DNA of 64,000 bases, taken from positions 124,001 to 188,000 of the forward strand of contig NZ_JACJPV010000002.1 of NCBI RefSeq assembly GCF_014696225.1. The letters are read 5' to 3'. Positions within the stretch are counted from its first letter, which is position 1, and every line of letters starts with the position of its first letter. The stretch is from Anabaena sp. FACHB-1237 (GTDB lineage Bacteria; Cyanobacteriota; Cyanobacteriia; Cyanobacteriales; Nostocaceae). This document shows, one piece after another, positions 53,019-60,974 of the stretch. The notes beneath the pieces are model-generated. The model worked only from the letters and a program-made list of their open reading frames with translations. It was not told the origin of the DNA and did no database searches. The translations under genes and the position numbers were made by a program.

Positions 53019-54206
53019 TTATGTAGTTTTACTATACTGTTTACGAGTAACTATAGCTAAGATTAACACCCAAAATGTTAGTAAACCTGCTAAATATAAA
53101 GGATAACTATAGGTAATAGGCTGAGATTGTTTAACTATAATTCCCGCAATTACTGGACCAATACCATTAGCAATACTCAAATAAGACACATTTAATCCTA
53201 ATACCATTGCTTGATTTTGTGGTTGAGAATTGAAAGTAATTAATGTACTAATCATTGGTTGTACTAAGGCATTAAACAAAGAAAACATGATACTAATTAA
53301 TAAAAAATAATAAATATGGGGAATGATCGGCATCATCATAAATGATAAACTGCGAAAAAATAAACCTAACAGGAGTATTTTCATAGGATTAAGTTTTTTA
53401 CTCATCACAGATATCCCGCAGGTTTGCATAATAATTGCTAATACTCCAAAGGATAAAAATAATAAAGTTAAGGAATTTTTATTTTGATGCAACACTTGAA
53501 TAAAATATGGTTGAAAAGCGTAGGTAAACATGGTAAATGTTGTACCTGTTAAAAAGTTGACTAATAGTAAAATACCCACGCCAGGAATAGAAAAACCTGT
53601 AAGTAGTTTGTCTAAACCTAAATCAAAAATATCAAACTTGATCTGATTTTTGCTAATTTCTTTAGGTAAGGTTTCTGGTAAAAATAGGATAGTAATAATC
53701 ATGCCAATAAAGGCAAAACCAGCAGAAAATAAAAATGCTGTTCCCAGTGATCTCTGTTGTGCAAATAAACTGATAACAGGACCCAGCACAAAACCTAAAC
53801 CCATTGTTGCACCATAAATTCCGAAGGCTTTAGCACGATTTTCGTGGGTACTCATATCAGTAATAACAGCTTGAGAAATGGAAACATTTCCTCCGGTAAT
53901 ACCATCTAAAAATCTCCCCATAAATAGAGGAATAAATGTTGTAGCTGTACCTGCTATACTATTAGCAATTACTGTACCTGCTAAACTAATAATTAATAAT
54001 GGTTTGCGTCCAAATCTATCAGCTAATTTGCCTATCACTGGAGTGGCAAAAAATTGGGCGATGGAGTATGTAGAAAATAATAAACTGGTATGGAAATCAC
54101 TTAATCCAAATTCTTTACCATACAGATAAATTACGGGAATTAAAATTGTAAAGCTGATGGAGTTAATTAGGGTAACTAGGGCGGCGATCCAAAAAATATA
54201 ATTCAT
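53019..54206 (-). CDS. MFS transporter (TetA/DHA1-like)
   Basis: A 395-aa, 12-helix major facilitator. The signature between helices 2 and 3 is GKLADRFGRKPLLIISLAGT (motif A, near 59-78) and the helix-5 motif FGIYGATMGLGFVLGPVISL (motif C, near 127-146) marks a drug/H+ antiporter. Probably exports a hydrophobic compound; the substrate is unknown. Start ATG at 54206 opens on MNYIFWIAALVTLINSISFT. No regulator is adjacent. Confidence 0.88.
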   Translation of the reverse strand: MNYIFWIAALVTLINSISFTILIPVIYLYGKEFGLSDFHTSLLFSTYSIAQFFATPVIGKLADRFGRKPLLIISLAGTVIANSIAGTATTFIPLFMGRFLDGITGGNVSISQAVITDMSTHENRAKAFGIYGATMGLGFVLGPVISLFAQQRSLGTAFLFSAGFAFIGMIITILFLPETLPKEISKNQIKFDIFDLGLDKLLTGFSIPGVGILLLVNFLTGTTFTMFTYAFQPYFIQVLHQNKNSLTLLFLSFGVLAIIMQTCGISVMSKKLNPMKILLLGLFFRSLSFMMMPIIPHIYYFLLISIMFSLFNALVQPMISTLITFNSQPQNQAMVLGLNVSYLSIANGIGPVIAGIIVKQSQPITYSYPLYLAGLLTFWVLILAIVTRKQYSKTT

Positions 54207-54263
54207 TGTGGTATGATTACACCAAAAAATAGGTAATATTTATCATATCATCAATTAGAATAA

Positions 54264-54296
54264 AGAGACCTGACTTCTTCAAGAAATCGAGTCTCT
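54264..54296. repeat. degenerate GATCCC-type hairpin
   Basis: AGAGACCTGACTTCTTCAAG followed by AAATCGAGTCTCT forms an imperfect stem (AGAGACC/GAGTCTCT) with the core ACTTCTTCAAGAA of the family. It lies upstream of the leftward MFS gene. Confidence 0.55.
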
Positions 54297-54326
54297 AATT
54301 CTTGTGATTTATATAATTAATGATTA

Positions 54327-54491
54327 TTAGTCATCTAAATCTACAAAATCAATAATAATATATGCTTTTTGACCATTTACATTAATTTCATGCCAATCAT
54401 TTCCTTAATAATAGTTGTTTAACTTATAATTGCGTCCAGAAATGGGTTTAATTACTTTTAATGGAATTCCTTCAGGTAATTGTCTTAATAC
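54327..54491 (-). pseudogene. broken gene remnant, 5' end removed by a MITE
   Basis: Reading leftward: VLRQLPEGIPLKVIKPISGR, NYKLNNYY, an internal TAA (54405-54407), then GNDWHEINVNGQKAYIIIDF, VDLDD and a stop (54327). Conserved-looking residues on both sides of the stop in the same frame show a former gene. The 5' edge is the end of the AGGACTTACGC element at 54493. The WHEINVNGQKAYI pattern is like a bacterial SH3-type domain; the family is not certain. Confidence 0.65.
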
Positions 54492-54492
54492 T

Positions 54493-54639
54493 AGGACTTA
54501 CGCAAGTGTCACACCAAAAAATCTGTTGTCGGGTGCGTCAGATATTAACAATTTGGTTATTTACATGATTGATACTGTCTGACGTGGTTGGTGAGATTGT
54601 CGAACCACACCCTACTAATGTGCAAGTTGCGTAAGTCCT
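54493..54639 (+). mobile_element. AGGACTTACGC-family MITE-like element
   Basis: Left end AGGACTTACGCAAGTGTCAC, right end TGCAAGTTGCGTAAGTCCT; a complete copy of about 147 bp. Its left border touches a gene remnant (54327-54491), which looks disrupted by the insertion. The CCCTACTAATG site is empty. Confidence 0.82.
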
Positions 54640-54960
54640 GAATACATTAATTACTAGCGGGTATGATATTTATTTCGCGCATCAGCAAAGCACTTGCGTT
54701 AGACGCAAAGTTTCAAATTTTGAATTTCTCAATTTCATACCTGAGTTCAGCAACGCCTGGTTTTTATCAATAAAGAATTAATTACAAATCCTGATTAGAA
54801 AACTTCATCAAAAATACTGATACTAACTTTTGTAAGTATATCAATAACAATACTAAAAAACAACTTTTAAGTTTTAAAGAAGTCGGGGATTTTGGGGAAT
54901 GTTGTTGTATAATATCTACTCTAATTAAATTAAATAATTAAATTAAAAACTATTCCAAAA

Positions 54961-55617
54961 ATGTCCGATCAAATTTGGTTATCTTCCTTACAAAAACACC
55001 GCGTTATTCCTGTTATTCGTGCCTCTAAAATGCTAATCTGTCAAAAAATGGCCATGGCTGTAGCTGAAGGAGGAATGCGCTTGATTGAAATTACATGGAA
55101 CAGTGATGGCGCAAGGGAATTGATTACATATTTACGCGCTGAATTACCCCACTGTTTAATTGGTACTGGTACTATTTTTGATGTTAAACAATTAGAAGAA
55201 GCTATTGTCTGCGGAGCGCAATTCATCTTTAGTCCCCATACAGATACGGAGATAATTAAAGCTGCTGTATCGAAAAATATACCAATTATTCCTGGTGCTT
55301 TGACACCTACAGAAATTGTTACAGCATGGAATTACGGAGCAAGTTGTGTAAAAGTGTTTCCTATACAGTGCGTAGGCGGAGTTAATTATATTAAGAGTTT
55401 ACAAGGTCCTTTAAGTCATATCCCATTAATTCCTACAGGTGGAATTAATACACAAAATGCTCAAGATTTTTTAGATGCAGGCGCGATCGCTGTTGGTTTA
55501 GGAGGAGAATTATTTCCCCATCATTTAGTATGCCAAGAAAATTGGCCAATGATTACGCAATTAGCGAGAACATTGGTAACAAAAGTTAATCCTATTCAAG
55601 ATCCCCGACTTCTTTAA
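54961..55617 (+). CDS. eda: KDPG/KHG aldolase (2-dehydro-3-deoxy-phosphogluconate aldolase)
   Basis: A 218-aa class I aldolase of the Entner-Doudoroff pathway, splitting KDPG to pyruvate and glyceraldehyde-3-phosphate. The Schiff-base lysine is K131 in ASCVKVFPIQCVGG; E43 in LIEITWNSDG is the general acid/base. HRVIPVIRASK is the usual start. The last five codons and the stop (DPRLL*) are encoded by the GATCCCC hairpin at 55600-55630, so a repeat has been taken into the 3' end. No edd or zwf gene is adjacent. Confidence 0.9.
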   Translation: MSDQIWLSSLQKHRVIPVIRASKMLICQKMAMAVAEGGMRLIEITWNSDGARELITYLRAELPHCLIGTGTIFDVKQLEEAIVCGAQFIFSPHTDTEIIKAAVSKNIPIIPGALTPTEIVTAWNYGASCVKVFPIQCVGGVNYIKSLQGPLSHIPLIPTGGINTQNAQDFLDAGAIAVGLGGELFPHHLVCQENWPMITQLARTLVTKVNPIQDPRLL

Positions 55618-55630
55618 GAAGTCGGGGATC
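55600..55630. repeat. GATCCCC hairpin supplying the end of eda
   Basis: GATCCCCGACTTC-TTTAA-GAAGTCGGGGATC (13-bp stem). The stop codon of eda (55615-55617) is the loop TAA. The leftward Hsp70-like gene ends 5 bases later, so the hairpin can also end both transcripts. Confidence 0.85.
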
Positions 55631-55634
55631 TGGG

Positions 55635-57233
55635 TTAACTTAATTGTGCTACAAGTTGATTTTCTAGGAGGATATTATTATTAAATAAGTCTTCCACAGT
55701 AATTCTTAAAAATCGTTTTTCATCAACTTGAAACATAATTTTGACGCGATCAGTTCCAGGAAAACCTGGAGGAGAAAGATGGGCAATTTGGCGTGATCCT
55801 TCTTGATCATTTAAAGGTTTAACGATAGTTGCACGTTGATCTATTTGTTTAGTAATTAAGCGATCGCCTTCAAAATAAACTTCTGTAGTTCCTTTATCTA
55901 CTCCCAATTCTGCAATTATTAATTCTATGCTAGGTTGATTTTCTACCGAAGCGCCTAAAATCAATTCTATAGGTTTTGTTATCGGGTAAGGTTGCCCACT
56001 TCTAATAATAGGATGCCAATTATGTTTATGATTTAAACGATCCCAATAACGTACACCATAACTATGATAAAGGTAGTCTTTAATTTCTATGCCTTGGGTA
56101 ATTTGTAATGCCCCTTTAGCAATAGCTTCTAAAGGATGTTCACATTTAATTTTTTGCGGTTCAAAATATTCCTTAACCCAATTTTGTACTGTGGGTAATT
56201 GTACCGAACCTCCCACCAATAACACCTTATTAATGTCTTTAATTTCTATATCATAACGTCGTGCTTGTTGTAACAGTTTATTCATTAAATTATGCAGTTG
56301 ATCAAAAAATTTATGGTGATCGAGAATGTTTTCCAAAGTTTCTCGATCTAACTGCATTTGATAACTTTCGCAATTTTCATCATCAAAGTAAACTTCATTA
56401 GCTTTATATTCACTAGATAATTGAATTTTCAATCTTTCTGCTAATCTTGTAGTTAATGAATTAATTGGTAGTCCTTGGGTTTTAGCAAAATGATCTACTA
56501 TCCAATTATCAATATCATTTCCCCCAAGATTTTGCCCTGCTTTAGCGATAACGCGGGCTGTTTTTACCTTTTGTTTAGAAGTTTCTGCTAATGAATAATT
56601 ACCCCATTTCAATAGAAAACCTACAGATTTTACATTGGTATCTTGATTGATTTCTAAATTTACCAAAGATAAATCTAAAGTACCACCACCAAAATCAATT
56701 ACTAAAATATTTTCCCCAACATTTAAACCATAACCTAAAGCTGCGGCTGTGGGTTCATCTAACATTTTTATTTCTTGTATCGCTAAAGACTGACATACTT
56801 TTCCTAACCAATGACGATATATTTCAAAACTATCTACAGGTGCAGTTAAAATTAAAGAATCTAAATTTCCCTCTTGAATAATTAACTCAGAAATTATTTT
56901 TTGCAAAAACCATTGCCCAATTTTTTCAAAAGTAATTTGCTCCTCATCTATTTCTGGTAAAAAACCTTGAATATTTGCACCAATACCTCGTTTAAAACTT
57001 TGGAAAAATCGGGTATCTGTTTTCAAATCTAAACCGCGATCGCTTACTTTTCTACCGATAATAATTTGTTGTAATCTGGCATCTTCCACATAAACCAAAC
57101 TAGGAATTACTGGAGGAATCATATACTGTTGAATTGACAACCCTGGTAAAGTTAGAGTTTCAGGTTGCTGTGTTACAGCATTCCAGCGAGTGATCACTGT
57201 ATTAGTAGTACCAAAATCAATTGCGATCGCCAT
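55635..57233 (-). CDS. short Hsp70/DnaK-like protein
   Basis: A 532-aa Hsp70-family ATPase, about 100 residues shorter than DnaK. The N-terminal actin-like ATPase domain has AIDFGTTNTVITRW (phosphate 1), LDEPTAAALGYGLNVGENIL and VIDFGGGTLDLSLV, then LVGGSVQLPTVQNWVKEYF (adenosine site). After residue about 380 comes a short beta region (PGFPGTDRVKIMFQVDEKRF) and no helical lid. It is therefore probably not a general chaperone. It is divergent from the membrane protein at 57377 with 143 bases between; co-regulation is possible. Confidence 0.88.
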   Translation of the reverse strand: MAIAIDFGTTNTVITRWNAVTQQPETLTLPGLSIQQYMIPPVIPSLVYVEDARLQQIIIGRKVSDRGLDLKTDTRFFQSFKRGIGANIQGFLPEIDEEQITFEKIGQWFLQKIISELIIQEGNLDSLILTAPVDSFEIYRHWLGKVCQSLAIQEIKMLDEPTAAALGYGLNVGENILVIDFGGGTLDLSLVNLEINQDTNVKSVGFLLKWGNYSLAETSKQKVKTARVIAKAGQNLGGNDIDNWIVDHFAKTQGLPINSLTTRLAERLKIQLSSEYKANEVYFDDENCESYQMQLDRETLENILDHHKFFDQLHNLMNKLLQQARRYDIEIKDINKVLLVGGSVQLPTVQNWVKEYFEPQKIKCEHPLEAIAKGALQITQGIEIKDYLYHSYGVRYWDRLNHKHNWHPIIRSGQPYPITKPIELILGASVENQPSIELIIAELGVDKGTTEVYFEGDRLITKQIDQRATIVKPLNDQEGSRQIAHLSPPGFPGTDRVKIMFQVDEKRFLRITVEDLFNNNILLENQLVAQLS

Positions 57234-57376
57234 AATTCTTAATACTTACACCAATAGATAATTGTTTTTTTACTTTGTTTAATACACCATTATACCATAT
57301 AGATGCTATAATTTGACTGTCTTATTTCCTCATTACGCACCTACTCTAGTTACACCCTAGTTATACCCTAGTTGTT

Positions 57377-58771
57377 ATGGCATTTAATCCTCAAGGTATT
57401 CCCAGCCTACCAGACTTAACCCATCCCCATGAGTTAATGAAATTTGGTTCTCAATTATTACAAAGTTCCCTATTACTAGTATTCATCATTATTGGCTTAG
57501 GAATTGCCATAGCATTAATTAATTTTTCCCTGGGAAAATATCCTACAGAACAAGCAGTTTTCTTTGCACAATGGTCTATTCGTTATTCTCAATTATTACA
57601 GGGATTACAACATTTAGCACTAATTTTAATTATCATCATTACTGGCTTTTTTCTCTGTAGTACATTAGCAAACCGTTATCATAATTGGGAACAGGCAAAA
57701 GTTGCCCAAGTTGCTGCTAGTATTGCTGGAGATAAATTAGAACAAATAGCACCACAAATTAGTTATATCACTGAAGAGCCTTACAGTTATACAACGCAAG
57801 TTGAAGGCAAAATAGTGAAAGTTAATGACAAACAAAAAGTAACCCGTTATATCAATTTATCAGCTTCAGAAATTACAGTAAAAATTGATCAAAGTGTAGA
57901 TGTGCAAAATCGTAGTTCTATTTATCTCACAGATTATACTGCTAATTACAAAGTTAATAATATCTTAACAGATATTAATAGCTTCTTTTTAGAAGTTCCT
58001 CCTCCTAACGGTTATTCACTTTTATCTAATTATAAAGTAGAAAGAGACGGCACAAAATTAGAACAAACTAACCCTGGAGATTATAAATTTCCCTTTGTGT
58101 TAAAACCAGGAAAAAACACCACTTTTAAAATTACCTATAAAGCCCAAGGAGGACCCCGTTGGGTATATAGAGCTAATAACCAATTATTATCCAAATTTCG
58201 TTTAGTAGCAAAGGCAAATTTTAATAATGCTGACTTTGCTAGTGGCATAGTTCCTAGTGAAATTAAAGCAGATGCTAAAGGTACTCAATTTACTTGGATA
58301 TTTGATGAAAATGTCTCTGTAAAAAATCCTTTTGGTGTGTTTACTAGTGTTAAACCTGTTGGTAGAACTGGCATTATTCCCCGGTTATTATTATTAGCGC
58401 CAGCAATATTTTTATGGTGGATATTATTACTCTATTTATCCCTACATATAAATTTAAAAAATGTCGCTATTGCTGGTGGTATTTTCTTTGCTTGTTTGCT
58501 TACTTTAACCTATAGTTCTCGGTTAATTAATGCTGAATATGCTTGGATAATCATTTCGGTAATTTTATTAAGTTTAATTTGTGGTTTAGCTAGGGGTTTA
58601 AATAGCAATACTCACAGCAATATTCAGTTTTATTTAGCAGCAATTATTTCTACTATTTGCGGGGCAATTTTACCTGTATTTGCATTTTTAATTCCTGTCA
58701 CTGGGTTAACTTTAAGTATTGCGGGTTTATTATCTGTAGGTTGGTTATCTATTATTAGAAGTAATAATTGA
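57377..58771 (+). CDS. polytopic membrane protein of unknown function
   Basis: A 464-aa protein. Two N-terminal helices at about 32-52 (LLLVFIIIGLGIAIALINFS) and 78-98 (LALILIIIITGFFLCSTLA) flank a short loop. A large soluble beta-rich domain (about 110-320, with KVNDKQKVTRYINLSASEIT and PGDYKFPFVLKPGKNTTFKI) follows, then four or five helices at the C-terminus. The domain fold looks like an extracytoplasmic beta-sandwich. Similar proteins exist in filamentous cyanobacteria without a name. Its divergent neighbour is the short Hsp70; a shared function is possible but unproven. Confidence 0.75.
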   Translation: MAFNPQGIPSLPDLTHPHELMKFGSQLLQSSLLLVFIIIGLGIAIALINFSLGKYPTEQAVFFAQWSIRYSQLLQGLQHLALILIIIITGFFLCSTLANRYHNWEQAKVAQVAASIAGDKLEQIAPQISYITEEPYSYTTQVEGKIVKVNDKQKVTRYINLSASEITVKIDQSVDVQNRSSIYLTDYTANYKVNNILTDINSFFLEVPPPNGYSLLSNYKVERDGTKLEQTNPGDYKFPFVLKPGKNTTFKITYKAQGGPRWVYRANNQLLSKFRLVAKANFNNADFASGIVPSEIKADAKGTQFTWIFDENVSVKNPFGVFTSVKPVGRTGIIPRLLLLAPAIFLWWILLLYLSLHINLKNVAIAGGIFFACLLTLTYSSRLINAEYAWIIISVILLSLICGLARGLNSNTHSNIQFYLAAIISTICGAILPVFAFLIPVTGLTLSIAGLLSVGWLSIIRSNN

Positions 58772-58891
58772 ACCTCAGTTTTACACAAGAAGTTGGGATT
58801 AATGCCGTAAAGCAAATATCTAAACATTTCTAGTAAAACCCTTACAAATCTCCTGATGATATGCTAAGATTATAGTATTAAGGTCGAGATT

Positions 58892-59092
58892 ATGTTAAGG
58901 AAGAAAGTTATTCCTGTTAGTTCTACAGAGTTTGAACTTGATGATAGGTCTATCTTTCCTCACGCGGTTGAGTTGGAAGATGTACCTAGTCCTCAAGACT
59001 TCCAGAAGTTCTATGATCATTGGTTTTCCATATTTGAGGATTTAACTGATAGAGAAACTTCTGACGATAGGACAAGTTGCCAACCAGCTTAA
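58892..59092 (+). CDS. small acidic protein upstream of tnpB
   Basis: A 66-aa acidic protein: PVSSTEFELDDRSIFPHAVE, LEDVPSPQDFQKFYDHWFSI and FEDLTDRETSDDRTSCQPA. I do not recognise the family. No transmembrane or catalytic signature is present; the pattern of Asp/Glu is uneven. It is separated from tnpB by 69 bases and shares its strand, so the two are likely co-transcribed. AAGG precedes the ATG at a weak spacing. It could be a TnpB-associated accessory gene or a chance neighbour. Confidence 0.6.
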   Translation: MLRKKVIPVSSTEFELDDRSIFPHAVELEDVPSPQDFQKFYDHWFSIFEDLTDRETSDDRTSCQPA

Positions 59093-59161
59093 CGTCACAA
59101 TTAAAATCTTTCTTGTAGCTAGGATTTACGGGAAACGTTCAGCAGAACGAAGGAAGAAGAA

Positions 59162-60358
59162 ATGATTTTAGTTGAAAGACATATCATTAAACAATCTCAC
59201 CAACATTGGCAAGAGATTGATCAACTATCTTTCCTCTCAAAAAATTTATACAATGTAGCTAATTACATTTGTCGTCAGCACTTCTTTGCCACTGGTAAGA
59301 AATATAGTCTCCCTGAGCTTTATCATTTAGTTAAAGATTATGTAGACTACCATGCTTTACCTACTAAAGTCAGTAAGCAAATTATCAAACGACTAGTATC
59401 TACTTGGACTGGGTATTTTGAGGCTCATAAAGAATGGAAGAAGAATCCTTCTAAGTTATTAGGAGAACCTAGAATACCAGGCTACAAAGATAAGACTAAA
59501 GGACGCAATGCAGTTATTTATTATCATGAGTCAGTATATAAAGCTGAACTCAAGAAAGGTATCTGTCATCTATCAATGAGTGATATTAAGATTCCAACCA
59601 AGGTAGATAACGTCATAGAAGTACGATTAGTACCACGTCCTACCTATTATGTAGTTGAAATTGTGTATGAAAAAGAGGAACAAGAACAGTGTACTAGCAA
59701 TTATGTAGCTGGTATAGACATTGGTTTAACTAACTTAGTAACGTTAACTTCAAATCAACCAGGATTCAAACCTTTGTTGGTTAATGGACGACCACTTAAA
59801 TCAGTAAACCAGTTCTATAACAAAACTAAAGCTAAGTTACAAGCTCAATTAGGTGATAAACACAAGACTAGTAAGCGGATTCAATTGATGACTGCTTATA
59901 GAAACAACTACGTTGACAATTATCTACACAATACAAGTAGAACGATTGTTAATCTACTTAAGACTTGTGATATTGGTACGTTAGTTATTGGTAAGAATGA
60001 TAACTGGAAACAGAATATCAATATAGGTAAAAAGAATAATCAGTCATTTACACAGATTCCCCATGCAAGATTAATTGACCAACTAACTTATAAATGTCAA
60101 TTAGCAGGAATCAAAGTTGTAGTAACTGAAGAATCTTATACCTCAAAATGCAGTGCTTTAGACCTAGAACCTATACAAAAACACTCCTCTTATCTTGGTA
60201 AGAGAGTAAAGCGTGGTCTATTCAAATCTGCTCAAGGAATCCTCTTAAATGCAGATTGCAATGGATCAGCTAATATTGTCAGAAAAGTATTCCCAAATGC
60301 TTTTGCAAATGGGATAGAGAGTGTCGCCGTTACACCAATAAAGGTTATGCCTTTATAA
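59162..60358 (+). CDS. tnpB: IS200/IS605-type TnpB (RNA-guided nuclease family), orphan copy
   Basis: A 398-aa TnpB with no tnpA alongside. The RuvC-like site is present: D186 in VAGIDIGLTNLVTL, E323/E324 in VVVTEESYTSKC and D365 in LNADCNGSANI. The zinc-binding part has only one cysteine (SKCSALDLEPIQKH) where typical TnpB has two CXXC pairs. N-terminal helices (about 1-175) form the RNA/DNA-binding region. TnpB proteins from this group are OMEGA-RNA-guided DNA nucleases. A ribosome site AAGGAAG lies before the ATG and a hairpin (CGTTC-AGCA-GAACG) lies in the leader. The 3' end should overlap the guide RNA. Confidence 0.9.
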   Translation: MILVERHIIKQSHQHWQEIDQLSFLSKNLYNVANYICRQHFFATGKKYSLPELYHLVKDYVDYHALPTKVSKQIIKRLVSTWTGYFEAHKEWKKNPSKLLGEPRIPGYKDKTKGRNAVIYYHESVYKAELKKGICHLSMSDIKIPTKVDNVIEVRLVPRPTYYVVEIVYEKEEQEQCTSNYVAGIDIGLTNLVTLTSNQPGFKPLLVNGRPLKSVNQFYNKTKAKLQAQLGDKHKTSKRIQLMTAYRNNYVDNYLHNTSRTIVNLLKTCDIGTLVIGKNDNWKQNINIGKKNNQSFTQIPHARLIDQLTYKCQLAGIKVVVTEESYTSKCSALDLEPIQKHSSYLGKRVKRGLFKSAQGILLNADCNGSANIVRKVFPNAFANGIESVAVTPIKVMPL

Positions 60359-60360
60359 AG

Positions 60361-60436
60361 TGTTATTTTGAATAGATGGAGATTTGTTCAGCTTAACACG
60401 AACGGTTCTATATTTTACTTTTCAAAAGGTAAACTA
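60361..60436 (+). other. candidate right end / OMEGA-RNA 3' region
   Basis: Directly after the tnpB stop: GTTCAGCTTAACACGAAC (GTTC...GAAC stem), then TTTACTTTTCAAAAGGTAAA (imperfect hairpin). In IS200/605 elements the guide RNA runs through the tnpB 3' end to the right end and its guide is the flanking DNA beyond. The first part matches CGTTCAGCAGAACG in the tnpB leader in its GTTCAG core. Boundaries are not fixed. Confidence 0.35.
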
Positions 60437-60440
60437 ACGG

Positions 60441-60668
60441 TTAATAAGCTAAGGTTTCTAAAGTTTCTCGCAAATAGATTTGTACCTGTTGCTCTAAAAG
60501 CAATTCTTCTAATTCCATTTTAGTTTCTAATTGCCAATGCTGAAATCCTGAAGTTGCTGATATGGCATACTTAAGATTATGCCATATCTCTGAATCATTA
60601 TTAAATGGGCGATCGCTGTGGATGTCAGTTTTAGCTACCACATTGCTAAAAGTTGGAAATTGAGCCAT
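60441..60668 (-). CDS. small conserved cyanobacterial protein near infB
   Basis: 75 aa from the ATG at 60668 (AQFPTFSNVVAKTDIHSDRP); the frame could add 10 residues from 60698. FNNDSEIWHNLKYAISATSG and LLLEQQVQIYLRETLETLAY are the conserved blocks. I recall similar proteins near infB in other cyanobacteria. A short helical protein with no known function. The tnpB element has ended about 80 bases from its 3' end. Confidence 0.72.
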   Translation of the reverse strand: MAQFPTFSNVVAKTDIHSDRPFNNDSEIWHNLKYAISATSGFQHWQLETKMELEELLLEQQVQIYLRETLETLAY

Positions 60669-60974
60669 AGTTTGCCATTCCTGATTAATAACTTCCACCA
60701 GTCAAATAATTTCTGATCTACCATTACTGGTATCACATTAAACTGTGAAATTCTTGTGAATCCTTCATATAGGATAATGGCGCTATACCTGGTAAATCTG
60801 TGTCTATCGTCACTAAATGTAATATTTTTTTACAAAAAATTGGATCGAGAAGTGCAGAGTATTAGCCATAGAATGCTGAGTTATTAATATTTTGGTAAAT
60901 ATTTGAGTGTTGAAATTAAAAATTGTCCCAATTCAACACTCATTAACTCAGCAATCATCCCTGAATGCACGGGC

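Larger units (their letters stand above)
54207..54960. other. 750-bp intergenic region with remnant and repeats
   Basis: Contains a hairpin copy (54264-54296), a broken leftward gene (54327-54491), the element that truncates it (54493-54639) and, at about 54874-54892, half of another GATCCC hairpin (AAGAAGTCGGGGATTTTGGG). The remaining about 200 bases before eda are AT-rich with no gene. Confidence 0.6.

Noticed and set aside
59162..60358. Complete IS200/IS605 element
   Set aside because: There is no tnpA (Y1 transposase) frame on either side, and the left end cannot be located.
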